A stretch of 64,000 bases of DNA from Vibrio cortegadensis (GCF_024347395.1 NZ_AP025472.1:2976001-3040000); one strand, 5' to 3'; counted from the first letter of the stretch, positions 41,311 through 51,022 are shown. Notes: generated by a model from the letters alone, not told the origin. Program-made: numbers and translations.

Positions 41311-41338
41311 ATTATAGGCAGAATATCCTCAGACGCAA
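41311..41338 (-). promoter_or_regulatory. rRNA promoter P1
   Basis: On the minus strand TTGCGT (41333-41338), a 16-base spacer and a consensus TATAAT (41311-41316) are followed by the GCGC discriminator typical of stringently controlled rrn P1 promoters. The upstream stretch to about 41400 is A/T-rich and could act as an UP element. Confidence 0.85.
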
Positions 41339-41396
41339 CCCCTTTTCTTACTTAATTGTTTTTTTCAGTTTAATCGCTGTTTAATTCATCAAAATG

Positions 41397-41426
41397 AAAA
41401 GAGAGCGTATAAATACACTCTCTTTT
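41397..41426 (-). terminator. Terminator of the ubiD-ferredoxin-fre operon
   Basis: AAAAGAGAG and CTCTCTTTT pair over a 12-base loop, 19 bases beyond the fre stop; T runs lie on both sides. Confidence 0.8.
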
Positions 41427-41444
41427 CTTACATATCACTAACAA

Positions 41445-42158
41445 TCAGATAAAAGCGTAAGCATCAGCATACATACGCTCACTCTTTGCCTGTTTGGTTT
41501 GAGTGAATAATTCTCGGGCTGCGCCTGCCATTTCAAATCTTCCTGCTATATAGATGTCATAATCTTCAAGAGATTCAAAGTCAGCACTAATGGCTTGTAA
41601 TACATTTCCTACCTGTCCATCCCACGGTTCAGATGCGTGTTCGACAACAGGTATAAATTGTATGTTTGGGTTTACTTGGGCAATCGCATCTAACTCTTGC
41701 TTCGCGTAAAGCTGATTTTCATCTTTAGCGCCCCAATATAGATGTATATTGTTTTGCATATTTTGGCTAATGCAGTGATCAAGAATAGAACGTACATAGC
41801 TGAATCCCGTACCACCTGCGATTAACAGCAGTGGGCGATCACTTTCTTCCTTTATCCACGCATCACCATGTGGTGCATCAATAAGAATGTTGCCATCACT
41901 TGCTAGCGCCATTTTCATGGCTTCAACAACTTCCAGCGCATAAGCATTATGTTCTGCAGCACCAATGTGCAATTCTAGCTCGCCTTCATGACGGCAAGGA
42001 CTGCTGGCAATTGAAAAAGGACGCTTATCCTTTTCTCCCATTTCTACCATTAAATATTGTCCCGCTTTAAAAGGGACTGGTGATTCAGGATGCAACAAAA
42101 TCTGAAAGGTGTTACATGCTAAAGGCTCAATAGACTTTACTTTACATTTAATGGTCAT
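41445..42158 (-). CDS. fre: NAD(P)H-flavin reductase Fre
   Basis: Fre reduces free FMN/FAD with NAD(P)H. The 237 residues have the flavin-binding RPFSIASSP motif (about 46-54) and an NAD(P) motif GGTGFSYVRS near residue 114, with no Fe-S domain. Linkage to ubiD is conserved: reduced FMN is needed to make the prenylated FMN cofactor of UbiD. It is the last gene of the ubiD-ferredoxin-fre unit, 26 bases after the ferredoxin gene. Confidence 0.93.
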   Translation of the reverse strand: MTIKCKVKSIEPLACNTFQILLHPESPVPFKAGQYLMVEMGEKDKRPFSIASSPCRHEGELELHIGAAEHNAYALEVVEAMKMALASDGNILIDAPHGDAWIKEESDRPLLLIAGGTGFSYVRSILDHCISQNMQNNIHLYWGAKDENQLYAKQELDAIAQVNPNIQFIPVVEHASEPWDGQVGNVLQAISADFESLEDYDIYIAGRFEMAGAARELFTQTKQAKSERMYADAYAFI

Positions 42159-42184
42159 CTTCTTCCTCTGAGCTTACTCTCTAC

Positions 42185-42454
42185 TTAATCTGCAAAGGTA
42201 AGTATTAAATTACTTTCTGCAAATGCTTGGCAGGGAAATATCCAACCTTGCTGTTGCTCTTTCTCTGTGAGCATTGGTTCAAGGTCGTAACTTACCAAGC
42301 CTTCAATTTTTCGACACATACACATGGCACACGCCCCAACTTGGCAACGGTGAGGGAAATTAATACCTTGGTTGAGCGCCTCTTCCAACACCGTTTTACC
42401 ATCTCGCACTTCAAACTGAAGATTATCGGGTAACAAGATTACTTGGTAGGTCAT
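42185..42454 (-). CDS. Plant-type [2Fe-2S] ferredoxin
   Basis: An 89-residue ferredoxin from the ATG at 42454. Cysteines at 37, 42, 45 and 75 (CQVGACAMC...PC) give the CX4CX2C...C ligand pattern. The frame could start seven codons earlier at a TTG, but the ATG overlaps the ubiD stop as ATGA, a sign of coupling. Between ubiD and fre it may pass electrons from Fre-type reductases to an oxygenase or to UbiD maturation; this is inference. Confidence 0.88.
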   Translation of the reverse strand: MTYQVILLPDNLQFEVRDGKTVLEEALNQGINFPHRCQVGACAMCMCRKIEGLVSYDLEPMLTEKEQQQGWIFPCQAFAESNLILTFAD

Positions 42455-44313
42455 AGAATATCTAATTGATTCCAAATCTTATCGATCTTAGCCACAACTT
42501 CAGGATCTTTCTTTATTGGTGTACCCCACTCTCGATGAGATTCACTTGCCCATTTGTTTGTTGCGTCTAATCCCATCCGGCTCGATGCCATTATTGTATC
42601 GCGAGCAGGATCCATCCGCGTTGTTACCGCCCAAATAATGTCATTCCAATCTTTAGCATCCACATCTTCATCACACACAATTAAGCATTTATTATCAACA
42701 TACGGCGTAATCAAAGACCATATATCATCCATAATTTTCAGCCCATGTCCTTCATGCTTTTTATTTATGGTCACGATGGCAATTTCTCCACCATCTGAAC
42801 CTTCAGGAAAGTGAAAATCAATCACCTCAGGAAAGTGATTCAATACCGCTTCAACTTGTTTGTTTTTCTCATGGACAAGATTTTCTACGGCTTGCTGATT
42901 ATCTGTAACTGAATGAAGCTTATTTCCCATTGCCAGTTCGGCATCCCACTTTATTGTTGCATCAAGTCCCATTTTGGATCCAAGCCCAACTACAGGTGAA
43001 GCAAAATCGAGCGAATCTATTGGTGTATTATCAATAAAGGTGTTGTCACGCTTAGGGTCCATATTGACAGAAATGGCTCGACAAACTTCACTCCAATCAC
43101 GAGCATTCACACTTTCATCGCAAACAATGACAAACTTGGTATACATAAATTGTCGTAAGAATGACCACACCCCCATCATTACCCGCTTGGCATGTCCTGG
43201 GTACTGTTTTTTCAGGGTCACAATCGCCATTCTGTACGAGCAACCTTCTGGAGGTAGATAGAAGTCTTCTATTTCAGGAAATTGTTTTTGCAGAATAGGA
43301 ACAAAAACTTCATTTAAAGCAACGCCAAGCACAGCCGGTTCATCTGGTGGACGCCCTGTATAAGTGCTGTGATAAATCGGTTTCTCACGCATGGTGACGT
43401 GAGTGATTGTGAATACTCGGTGCTGTTCAACTTCATTGTAATAGCCAGTATGATCCCCATACGGGCCTTCATCGGCAAATTCGGAAGGATCAATGTAACC
43501 TTCCATCACAATTTCAGCGCTGGCTGGTACCTCAAGGTCATTGCTAATAGATTGAACAACTTCAGTTCGACTACCACGGAGTAACCCTGCGAAAGCATAT
43601 TCAGATAATGTATCAGGAACAGGGGTTACCGCGCCTAATATTGTTGCGGGGTCAGCACCAAATGCAATGGATACTGGAAAGGGCTTCCCAGGATAAGTCT
43701 CCATCCAATCTCGTAAATCAAGAGCACCACCTCGGTGAGCTAACCATCGCATGATGATTTTATTTTTTGCGATTTTTTGCTGGCGATAGATCCCAAGATT
43801 TTGGCGCTTTTTGTTAGGGCCTTTTGTAATAGTCAGCCCCCATGTCAATAAAGGCGCGACATCACCCGCCCAGCAGCTCATCACTGGTATTTTATCTAAA
43901 TCAACATCGTCACCTTGCCACACCACTTCCTGACATGCGGCTTTACGAAGCTTCTTCGTTGGCATATTTAAGACTTGTTTGAAAACTGGTAGCTTATCTA
44001 TTGCATCTTTAAAGCCTTTTGGTGGCTCTGGCTCCTTCAAATACGCCAATAGTTTTCCTACTTCACGTAACTCTTTCACATCTTGACGACCCATTCCGAT
44101 CGCGACTCGCTCAGGAGTGCCAAACAGGTTGGTCAATACTGGCATCTCATAACCAATGGGGTTTTCAAACAGTAATGCGGGTCCACCAGCTCGTAGGGTT
44201 CGATCACTGATTTCAGTCATTTCATAATGTGGGTCAATCGGGTGAGTAATGCGCTTAAGTTTGCCATCTGCTTCAAGATGATCGATAAAGTCGCGTAAAT
44301 CCTTCAAACTCAT
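42451..44313 (-). CDS. ubiD: 4-hydroxy-3-polyprenylbenzoate decarboxylase UbiD
   Basis: UbiD removes the carboxyl group from the ubiquinone ring precursor using prenylated FMN. The 620-residue protein is longer than the roughly 490-residue E. coli enzyme because a second UbiD-like C-terminal part follows the standard one (the CDESVNARDW and CDEDVDAKDW blocks repeat). Motifs include EGPYGDHTGYYNE and GRPPDEPAVLG. It is the first gene of the operon; its stop overlaps the ferredoxin start. Confidence 0.93.
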   Translation of the reverse strand: MSLKDLRDFIDHLEADGKLKRITHPIDPHYEMTEISDRTLRAGGPALLFENPIGYEMPVLTNLFGTPERVAIGMGRQDVKELREVGKLLAYLKEPEPPKGFKDAIDKLPVFKQVLNMPTKKLRKAACQEVVWQGDDVDLDKIPVMSCWAGDVAPLLTWGLTITKGPNKKRQNLGIYRQQKIAKNKIIMRWLAHRGGALDLRDWMETYPGKPFPVSIAFGADPATILGAVTPVPDTLSEYAFAGLLRGSRTEVVQSISNDLEVPASAEIVMEGYIDPSEFADEGPYGDHTGYYNEVEQHRVFTITHVTMREKPIYHSTYTGRPPDEPAVLGVALNEVFVPILQKQFPEIEDFYLPPEGCSYRMAIVTLKKQYPGHAKRVMMGVWSFLRQFMYTKFVIVCDESVNARDWSEVCRAISVNMDPKRDNTFIDNTPIDSLDFASPVVGLGSKMGLDATIKWDAELAMGNKLHSVTDNQQAVENLVHEKNKQVEAVLNHFPEVIDFHFPEGSDGGEIAIVTINKKHEGHGLKIMDDIWSLITPYVDNKCLIVCDEDVDAKDWNDIIWAVTTRMDPARDTIMASSRMGLDATNKWASESHREWGTPIKKDPEVVAKIDKIWNQLDIL

Positions 44314-44391
44314 AGGCCTTCTAATTTACTGGTTAAACTGCAAGCAGTATATCAAAAAGGAGAGTAGCCCTACCCCCCTTTTTTAGTAAGG

Positions 44392-45387
44392 CTAATTTGA
44401 AAGAACTTTTTGAATCGAAATCACCTTAACTTGCCTATTGCTAGAGACCAACTCACGCAACCAGCTTTGATGACCTTGATTGACTAGCTCTTGTGCCACC
44501 ATAGAAGCTTCTTCTGCAAGCCCCATGCGGGAGATCAGAAATACTTTTACATTTTCAGGTAAAGGGTGAAGTTGGGTGAGTTTTTCAATCGCTTGCCGCT
44601 TAAGGCTTGGGTTTTGAGTCGCATTCATTAATTGCTCAACAGAAAAAGAGTCACCATCATTAGCAAGGCGCTGTAGTTCATATTGGCTATCACTGTCCGC
44701 TTTCATGCGCCACAGCATTTTATACACATCAGCATCTCGACTGACCTGAGCTAAGCGAACGACAACAGAGGTAGATGGTAACCAACTAATAACAAGACCT
44801 TGCGTTAACTGTTTGGCCAGAGCATCAACCGCTTCAGCAGATAGTCCATCCAACTCTCGAATCAACAGAGCTTCGCGTGCTTTAATTTGGTGTTCACTAC
44901 CTGATAACCACTCTTGAAGTACCAACTCTTTCTGTTCTGCTTTAATAACAAAAGCCAAGGTGTTTTGATCTTTTTTCCAGTGCTGAAGTAAGCGGTTTGC
45001 AATCACGGGGAAATTAAAGGCAGGTACAGTAAACTCATATCCATCACCTCTTTCTAGGATCTGATAGGTTGGTACTAACTGGCTCTGTGATTCAATAAAT
45101 ATAGCCATTCGTGGTGTCAGGCTAATATTTTGATGTTCAATTTTTTGTAATAAGAGATAGCGTGCAACCTCCTGCTGAGGAAGAGCTAAACGTTGGAGTG
45201 AAAAGCGAAGAGTCTCGACCTCATCTTGCATCACAAGCAATAGAAGTTCCGATACTTTCGTATTAATTTGCTCATCCTGAAGCCATTGTTGAGCCGTTAC
45301 TGGTTTCATTTCCGTTGCGTAAGCTCCAGAAGAACCAAACACTAATGACATAGACAGGAGTAGTGACGACAACATTCCTTGTTGCAT
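44392..45387 (-). CDS. Secreted helical protein of unknown function between rho and ubiD
   Basis: A 331-residue protein from the ATG at 45387, which has GGAGG five bases upstream. It has a clear signal peptide (cleavage near GAYA-TEM), followed by a mostly helical body with repeated Leu/Glu-rich segments reminiscent of HEAT-type repeats. I recognise no family or catalytic motif. The frame extends to 45459 but that extension would run over the rho terminator. It is monocistronic, 78 bases ahead of ubiD on the same strand. Confidence 0.75.
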   Translation of the reverse strand: MQQGMLSSLLLSMSLVFGSSGAYATEMKPVTAQQWLQDEQINTKVSELLLLVMQDEVETLRFSLQRLALPQQEVARYLLLQKIEHQNISLTPRMAIFIESQSQLVPTYQILERGDGYEFTVPAFNFPVIANRLLQHWKKDQNTLAFVIKAEQKELVLQEWLSGSEHQIKAREALLIRELDGLSAEAVDALAKQLTQGLVISWLPSTSVVVRLAQVSRDADVYKMLWRMKADSDSQYELQRLANDGDSFSVEQLMNATQNPSLKRQAIEKLTQLHPLPENVKVFLISRMGLAEEASMVAQELVNQGHQSWLRELVSSNRQVKVISIQKVLSN

Positions 45388-45448
45388 GTTAACCTCCCTG
45401 TAACATTTGCATTCATTTTGCAGGCTAATAACAAGAAATGCAAACAAA

Positions 45449-45475
45449 AACGCTGCCAATAAAGGCAGCGTTCAT
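45449..45475 (-). terminator. Terminator of rho
   Basis: AACGCTGCC and GGCAGCGTT form a 9-bp stem over a 6-base loop, followed on the minus strand by TTTTTG. Confidence 0.88.
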
Positions 45476-45497
45476 AAACGAATATTTTCAATAAAAT

Positions 45498-46757
45498 TTA
45501 TTGACGACGCATCGCGTCAAAGAATTCATTATTAGTCTTCGTCATAGCAAGCTTATCGATAAGGAATTCCATTGCGTCTGTTTCATTCATTGGATGAACA
45601 ATCTTACGCAGGATCCACATCTTCTGCAGCTCGTCGGCTTTCGTTAATAGCTCTTCGCGACGAGTACCTGAACGTTTAAAGTCGATAGCAGGGAAAACAC
45701 GTTTCTCTGCAATTTTACGGTTTAGGTGCAGTTCCATGTTACCTGTCCCCTTAAACTCTTCGTAAATAACTTCATCCATTTTAGAACCCGTATCAACCAA
45801 TGCGGTTGCGATGATAGTTAAACTACCACCTTCTTCTACGTTACGAGCCGCACCAAAGAAACGCTTAGGACGGTGTAGAGCGTTCGCATCAACACCACCA
45901 GTAAGAACTTTACCTGATGAAGGAACAACGGTGTTGTAAGCTCGAGCTAAACGAGTGATAGAGTCCAGCAAAATCACAACATCTTTTTTGTGCTCAACTA
46001 GACGTTTCGCTTTTTCAATCACCATTTCGGCCACTTGTACGTGACGAGATGCTGGTTCGTCAAAAGTAGAAGCAACCACTTCACCTTTAACCAAGCGCTG
46101 CATTTCCGTTACTTCCTCTGGACGCTCATCGATAAGTAGAACCATCAATTCACATTCAGGGTGGTTGCGAGAAATGCTCTGTGCAATATTTTGCAATAGC
46201 ATGGTTTTACCCGCTTTTGGCGGAGCAACAATCAAACCACGCTGACCTTTACCAATCGGAGAGGCAAGATCAAGAATTCGAGCGGTAATATCTTCAGTCG
46301 CACCATTACCAACTTCCATCACCATACGCTCGTTCGCGTGAAGAGGTGTTAAGTTTTCGAATAAGATTTTATTACGTGCGTTATCAGGCTTGTCGTGGTT
46401 AACCATGTTAACTTTCAACAATGCAAAATAGCGCTCGCCATCTTTAGGTGGACGAATTTTTCCAGAGATTGAATCGCCAGTTCTTAAGTTAAAACGGCGA
46501 ATTTGGCTAGGAGATACGTAAATATCATCTGGTCCAGCAAGGTAGGAGCTGTCTGCGCTACGTAGGAAACCAAAGCCGTCTTGAAGAATTTCCAGAACCC
46601 CATCGCCGAATATGTCTTCGCCACCTTTAGCGTGTGCTTTAAGGATGGAGAAGATGATGTCTTGTTTTCTTAGACGAGCTAGGTTTTCAAGGCCTAATGT
46701 TTCGCTAAGCTTCACAAGCTCAGACACAGGTCTGTTCTTCAGTTCTGTTAGATTCAT
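45498..46757 (-). CDS. rho: Transcription termination factor Rho
   Basis: The hexameric RNA helicase that ends unfolded transcripts. The 419 residues from the ATG at 46757 (MNLTELKN) match the family length; the frame could be extended eight codons to a TTG but this is not conserved. Visible are the RNA-binding GFGFLRS (primary site), Walker A PPKAGKTMLLQ, Walker B VVILLDSITR and the Q-loop. The rho-ubiD and trxA-rho neighbourhood is typical. The leader to trxA is about 200 bases, consistent with autoregulation. Confidence 0.97.
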   Translation of the reverse strand: MNLTELKNRPVSELVKLSETLGLENLARLRKQDIIFSILKAHAKGGEDIFGDGVLEILQDGFGFLRSADSSYLAGPDDIYVSPSQIRRFNLRTGDSISGKIRPPKDGERYFALLKVNMVNHDKPDNARNKILFENLTPLHANERMVMEVGNGATEDITARILDLASPIGKGQRGLIVAPPKAGKTMLLQNIAQSISRNHPECELMVLLIDERPEEVTEMQRLVKGEVVASTFDEPASRHVQVAEMVIEKAKRLVEHKKDVVILLDSITRLARAYNTVVPSSGKVLTGGVDANALHRPKRFFGAARNVEEGGSLTIIATALVDTGSKMDEVIYEEFKGTGNMELHLNRKIAEKRVFPAIDFKRSGTRREELLTKADELQKMWILRKIVHPMNETDAMEFLIDKLAMTKTNNEFFDAMRRQ

Positions 46758-46904
46758 TGTAGTTGATACTTGTTTAGTCAAAATAAGATCTGTTTTCTAG
46801 TTAAGATGGATTTGGTCTAAGGAGCGACCAAGAGGAGAGATTTGCTCAATTAACGTGCGATAAATTAGCACTAAAAGTTATTTTAGTCTAGTTTTGAAAA
46901 AACA

Positions 46905-46940
46905 AAACCGCGCATTTGTTAAGATGCACGGTTTCTTTTT
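46905..46940 (-). terminator. Terminator of trxA
   Basis: AAACCGCGCAT and ATGCACGGTTT pair with one mismatch; on the minus strand the stem is followed by TTTTGTTTTTTC. Confidence 0.8.
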
Positions 46941-46956
46941 CAATTATTAACCTATT

Positions 46957-47283
46957 TTACAGGTTTGCATCTAAAAACTCTTTAAGTTGAGTTTTAGATA
47001 ATGCACCAACTTTAGTTGCTGCTACGCCGCCATCTTTAAATAAAAGCAACGTTGGAATACCACGGATACCGAATTTAGGTGGAGTACCTGCATTCTGGTC
47101 GATATTCAATTTACCGATAGTGAGCTTACCTTCGTACTCTTGAGAAATCTCATCAAGAATAGGCGCAATCATCTTACAAGGACCACACCATTCCGCCCAA
47201 AAATCTACAAGTACAGGGCCTGCAGCTTTGATCACATCGTTCTCAAAACCGTCATCAGTTAGCTGCAAAATCTTATCACTCAT
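46957..47283 (-). CDS. trxA: Thioredoxin 1 TrxA
   Basis: A 108-residue thioredoxin with the redox motif WCGPC at residues 32-36 and the cis-Pro segment IRGIPTLLLF. It reduces protein disulfides in the cytoplasm using thioredoxin reductase. I start at the ATG at 47283 (MSDKILQLT) rather than the frame's upstream start, as all thioredoxins do. It is divergent from rhlB. Confidence 0.97.
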   Translation of the reverse strand: MSDKILQLTDDGFENDVIKAAGPVLVDFWAEWCGPCKMIAPILDEISQEYEGKLTIGKLNIDQNAGTPPKFGIRGIPTLLLFKDGGVAATKVGALSKTQLKEFLDANL

Positions 47284-47394
47284 CTTCCACTCCAATGTTT
47301 ATTTCTGAACTGGTTGGATGATAACCAGTAAATAGATGCCCTATTGGAATGTATTTACTTTCGTATTGCAAGCTTAAGCTGATATTCTATAGCA

Positions 47395-48699
47395 ATGAAA
47401 AAGACACATATCACAGAGCAAAAGTTCGCCGATTTGGATTTACACCCCCAAGTCATTGAAGGATTGGACAAAAAAGGGTTCGAATTTTGTACCCCTATCC
47501 AAGCCTTGGCGTTGCCGGTACTGCTCACCGGCCAAGACATTGCAGGCCAGGCCCAAACGGGCACTGGTAAAACCCTTGCGTTTCTTACTGCTACTTTTAA
47601 CCATTTACTAAAAACAGCTGCGCCTGAAGGACGTAAGCCAAACCAGCCTCGTGCAATAATCATGGCGCCAACTCGTGAGTTAGCGATCCAGATTTATAAC
47701 GATGCAGAGTCGATCATTGCGACGACTGGTATTAAAGCAGCACTTGCTTACGGTGGCGAAAGCTACGACAAGCAGCTTGCTAAAATTGACGACGGTGTGG
47801 ATGTATTAATTGGTACAACTGGACGTATTATCGATTTCTACAAGCAAAAAGCGTTTGATCTAAACTGTATTCAAGCTGTTGTTCTTGATGAAGCGGATCG
47901 CATGTTCGATCTTGGTTTCATTAAAGACATTCGCTTTTTGTTCCGTCGTATGCCTGAACCTAAAGACCGTTTGAACATGCTTTTCTCTGCAACCTTGTCT
48001 TACCGAGTACAAGAACTTGCCTTTGAACACATGCATAACCCTGAACATGTGGTTGTTGAACCGGATCAAAAAACAGGTCATCGAATTCAAGAAGAGTTGT
48101 TTTACCCTTCAAATGAACACAAGATGGCTTTACTACAAACGTTAATCGAAGAAGAGTGGCCGGATCGTGCGATTATTTTCGCTAACACTAAATATAAGTG
48201 TGATTCAGTTTGGGGACACCTTGCAGCCGATGGACACCGTGTAGGTCTATTAACTGGTGATGTACCACAGAAGAAACGCGAGAAGATTCTTGAAGAGTTC
48301 ACAAAAGGTCAAGTTGATATCCTCGTTGCAACAGATGTTGCCGCTCGTGGTTTGCATATCCCTCAAGTAACGCATGTATTTAACTTTGATTTACCTGATG
48401 ATTGTGAAGATTACGTTCACCGTATTGGCCGTACTGGCCGCGCTGGCGAAAGTGGTCATTCAATCAGTTTTGCTTGTGAAGATTACGCCATTAACCTTCC
48501 AGCAATCGAAGAATACATTGAGCACGCAATCCCAATGTCGGATTACGATGCATCAGCGTTGATTGAAGATTTACCTGCGCCAATTCGTATGCGCACTCGT
48601 AACCCTCAACAGCGTCGTACTAATAATGGTGGTCAACGTTCTGGGAACCGTAATTCTCAACGTCGCCCTCATTCGAACCGCCCTAGAAAGGAAGCTTAA
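47395..48699 (+). CDS. rhlB: ATP-dependent RNA helicase RhlB
   Basis: A DEAD-box helicase of the RNA degradosome that unwinds structured mRNA for RNase E. The 434 residues show the Q motif, AQTGTGKT (motif I), PTRELA, DEAD in VLDEADRMFD, SAT and HRIGRTGR. The C-terminal tail is basic and rich in Arg, Asn and Gln (RNPQQRRTNNGGQRSGNRN), as in RhlB. It ends eight bases before gppA starts, so the two are co-transcribed. Confidence 0.96.
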   Translation: MKKTHITEQKFADLDLHPQVIEGLDKKGFEFCTPIQALALPVLLTGQDIAGQAQTGTGKTLAFLTATFNHLLKTAAPEGRKPNQPRAIIMAPTRELAIQIYNDAESIIATTGIKAALAYGGESYDKQLAKIDDGVDVLIGTTGRIIDFYKQKAFDLNCIQAVVLDEADRMFDLGFIKDIRFLFRRMPEPKDRLNMLFSATLSYRVQELAFEHMHNPEHVVVEPDQKTGHRIQEELFYPSNEHKMALLQTLIEEEWPDRAIIFANTKYKCDSVWGHLAADGHRVGLLTGDVPQKKREKILEEFTKGQVDILVATDVAARGLHIPQVTHVFNFDLPDDCEDYVHRIGRTGRAGESGHSISFACEDYAINLPAIEEYIEHAIPMSDYDASALIEDLPAPIRMRTRNPQQRRTNNGGQRSGNRNSQRRPHSNRPRKEA

Positions 48700-48706
48700 T
48701 TCGTCT

Positions 48707-50200
48707 ATGAGCCAAACAATTTCATCTCCGCTTTATGCCGCTATCGATCTAGGATCGAATAGCTTTCATATGCTCGTTGTACGTCATATAGACGGCAGCG
48801 TCCAAACCATGGCCAAGATTAAGAGAAAGGTTCGTTTAGCCGCCGGTTTAGACGATAGTAATGCTCTGAGCCAAGAAGCCATGCAGCGCGGCTGGGATTG
48901 TTTGAGTCTTTTTGCAGAACGATTACAAGATATTCCGACTGAAAACATTCGCATCGTAGGTACTGCAACGCTGCGTACCGCAACAAATGTCGATCTGTTT
49001 TTAGCAAAGGCAAACCAAATCCTAGGTCACGACATTGAAGTGATTGCAGGTGAAGAAGAAGCGGCAACTATCTATAAAGGTGTCGCGCATACTTCAGGCG
49101 GTTTAGGCCGTCGATTAGTCGTTGATATTGGTGGCGCGAGTACTGAGCTGATTATTGGTGAAGGATTTGAAGCTAACGCATTAACGAGCTTAAAGATGGG
49201 CTGTGTTACTTGGCTTGAACGCCACTTTAAAGATCGACAGCTCACCCAGATGAATTTCAACAATGCTATTGAAGCAGCGAAAGCAACACTGGCTCCAATC
49301 CTCGAACAGTATACAGATTTGGGTTGGGATGTATGTGTTGGTGCTAGCGGAACCGTGCAAGCACTTCAAGAAATAATGCTAGCGCAAGGTATGGACGAAG
49401 TAATTACTCACTCCAAACTTAAGCGATTGCAGAAACAGGCGATGCTTGCTGATCACTTAGAAGAATTAGAGATAGAGGGGCTAACTTTAGAACGAGCATT
49501 AGTTTTCCCAAGTGGCCTTTCTATTCTTATCGCTATATTTGAACTGCTTGAAATCGATTCAATGACACTCGCAGGTGGTGCATTACGTGAAGGTTTGGTT
49601 TACGAAATGGTTGATGAACTGCGTCAAACTGACATTCGTGCCAGAACCATTTGTAGTGTACAAGCTCGCTACCAACTCGATACACAGTATGGACAGCAAG
49701 TTTCAACTCTTGCCAGCACTCTACTCGCTCAATGTGGCGGAGAACGCTGGATTGAGGAACCTCAAGCGGCAACGCTACTGCATACTGTTGCGAATTTACA
49801 TGAAATTGGTTTAACCATCGATTTCAAAAAAGGTGGCCAGCACAGCGCTTACCTTTTGCAACATTTAGATCTACCCGGTTATACCCGAGCACAGAAACAC
49901 TTTATTGCAGAAGTGGCCCGACGCTACCGCGAACAATTAACGTCACTTCCAGAGCAACATGCTCTATCAAGTGGCAGCGGTAAGCGAGTACTTCGATTGC
50001 TTCGCCTGGCGGTATTACTTAGCCATCGTCGTAGTATCGATCTCCAACCTCAAGTTCAACTGTCTGCAAAAGGCGACAAGCTAACATTGACGATTGACCA
50101 GAAATGGCTAAACAGCAATCCATTAACTGCCGCTGAACTAGAATTAGAGTCGAACCGTCAAACGGATATCGGTTGGCCACTGACTATTATTACTAAATAG
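48707..50200 (+). CDS. gppA: Guanosine-5'-triphosphate,3'-diphosphate pyrophosphatase GppA
   Basis: GppA converts pppGpp to ppGpp and has exopolyphosphatase-type catalysis. The 497 residues begin MSQTISSPLYAAIDLGSNSFHML, with the actin-like phosphate loops IDLGSNSFH and VDIGGASTELI, followed by the HD-type C-terminal part. The frame opens earlier at 48563 in the rhlB coding region; the ATG at 48707 matches the family start. The rhlB-gppA pair is conserved in vibrios and enterobacteria. Confidence 0.95.
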   Translation: MSQTISSPLYAAIDLGSNSFHMLVVRHIDGSVQTMAKIKRKVRLAAGLDDSNALSQEAMQRGWDCLSLFAERLQDIPTENIRIVGTATLRTATNVDLFLAKANQILGHDIEVIAGEEEAATIYKGVAHTSGGLGRRLVVDIGGASTELIIGEGFEANALTSLKMGCVTWLERHFKDRQLTQMNFNNAIEAAKATLAPILEQYTDLGWDVCVGASGTVQALQEIMLAQGMDEVITHSKLKRLQKQAMLADHLEELEIEGLTLERALVFPSGLSILIAIFELLEIDSMTLAGGALREGLVYEMVDELRQTDIRARTICSVQARYQLDTQYGQQVSTLASTLLAQCGGERWIEEPQAATLLHTVANLHEIGLTIDFKKGGQHSAYLLQHLDLPGYTRAQKHFIAEVARRYREQLTSLPEQHALSSGSGKRVLRLLRLAVLLSHRRSIDLQPQVQLSAKGDKLTLTIDQKWLNSNPLTAAELELESNRQTDIGWPLTIITK

Positions 50201-50223
50201 CCACTAGCCTAATTATCGACAAA

Positions 50224-50257
50224 AAAAAGAGCCCAATCATCACGATGGGCTCTTTTT
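50224..50257. terminator. Bidirectional terminator between gppA and yhhQ
   Basis: A 12-bp perfect stem (AAAAAGAGCCCA / TGGGCTCTTTTT) with a 10-base loop, between the ends of two convergent genes. Confidence 0.92.
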
Positions 50258-50344
50258 ATTTTTGACACTCACATGGCTTTTGACTCTCAGACAACTTTTA
50301 ACTCTCAGACGCCTAAGAAGTCAACGAAACCAACGCAATCAACG

Positions 50345-51016
50345 TTAAGCATTCACACCAGTGACTTTAAATTCCGGGTTTACAGCCGTTAATTTCTTCG
50401 TCAGGTAGTTCAATAGCATGCCGTACATAGGTACGAACAAGCCTAAACTAATCACGAGTTTGAAGCCGTAGTCTACCATCGCAATTTCCGTCCAATGCTC
50501 AGCCATAAATGGATCTGGACTTTGATAGAATGCAATCGCGAAAAAAGCCACGGTATCTAATGCGTTACCAAACAGTGTTGAGCACGTTGGTGCTATCCAC
50601 CACTGCTTCATTTGGCGCAGGCGATTAAATACGTGAACATCCAGGATCTGACCAAGCAGATAAGCCATGAAACTTGCAATGGCAATACGCGCCACAAACA
50701 AATTAAACTCACCTAGCTGTGCAAAACCTTGAAACTGCCCTTCGAAGAAGACGACAGATAAAAAGTAAGACACCGCTAACGCAGGGATCATCACCAAAAA
50801 GATAATATTACGCGCAAGTTTAGCGCCAAACACACGAACCGTGAGATCGGTAGCTAAAAAGATGAACGGAAAAGTGAATGCGCCCCATGTGGTATGCAGA
50901 CCAAAAATGGTAAATGGTAGCTGAACCAAATAGTTACTTGATGCAATGATCACTAAATGGAACAAAACTAAAAATGCTAGGGCTTTGCGCTGTTGCGCAG
51001 GGGTAAAGTTACTCAT
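50345..51016 (-). CDS. yhhQ: Queuosine-precursor transporter YhhQ
   Basis: A 223-residue membrane protein with about six helices, including TFPFIFLATDLTVRVFG and the conserved FGNALDT segment. YhhQ family members import 7-cyano-7-deazaguanine or 7-aminomethyl-7-deazaguanine for queuosine synthesis. A preQ1-type riboswitch directly overlaps its ribosome-binding region, which supports this assignment. AAGG lies six bases before the ATG at 51016. Confidence 0.9.
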   Translation of the reverse strand: MSNFTPAQQRKALAFLVLFHLVIIASSNYLVQLPFTIFGLHTTWGAFTFPFIFLATDLTVRVFGAKLARNIIFLVMIPALAVSYFLSVVFFEGQFQGFAQLGEFNLFVARIAIASFMAYLLGQILDVHVFNRLRQMKQWWIAPTCSTLFGNALDTVAFFAIAFYQSPDPFMAEHWTEIAMVDYGFKLVISLGLFVPMYGMLLNYLTKKLTAVNPEFKVTGVNA

Positions 51017-51022
51017 ATTGTA

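Noticed and set aside
48563..48706. Extended N-terminus of gppA
   Set aside because: It is the rhlB 3' end in another frame; the conserved GppA start is at 48707.
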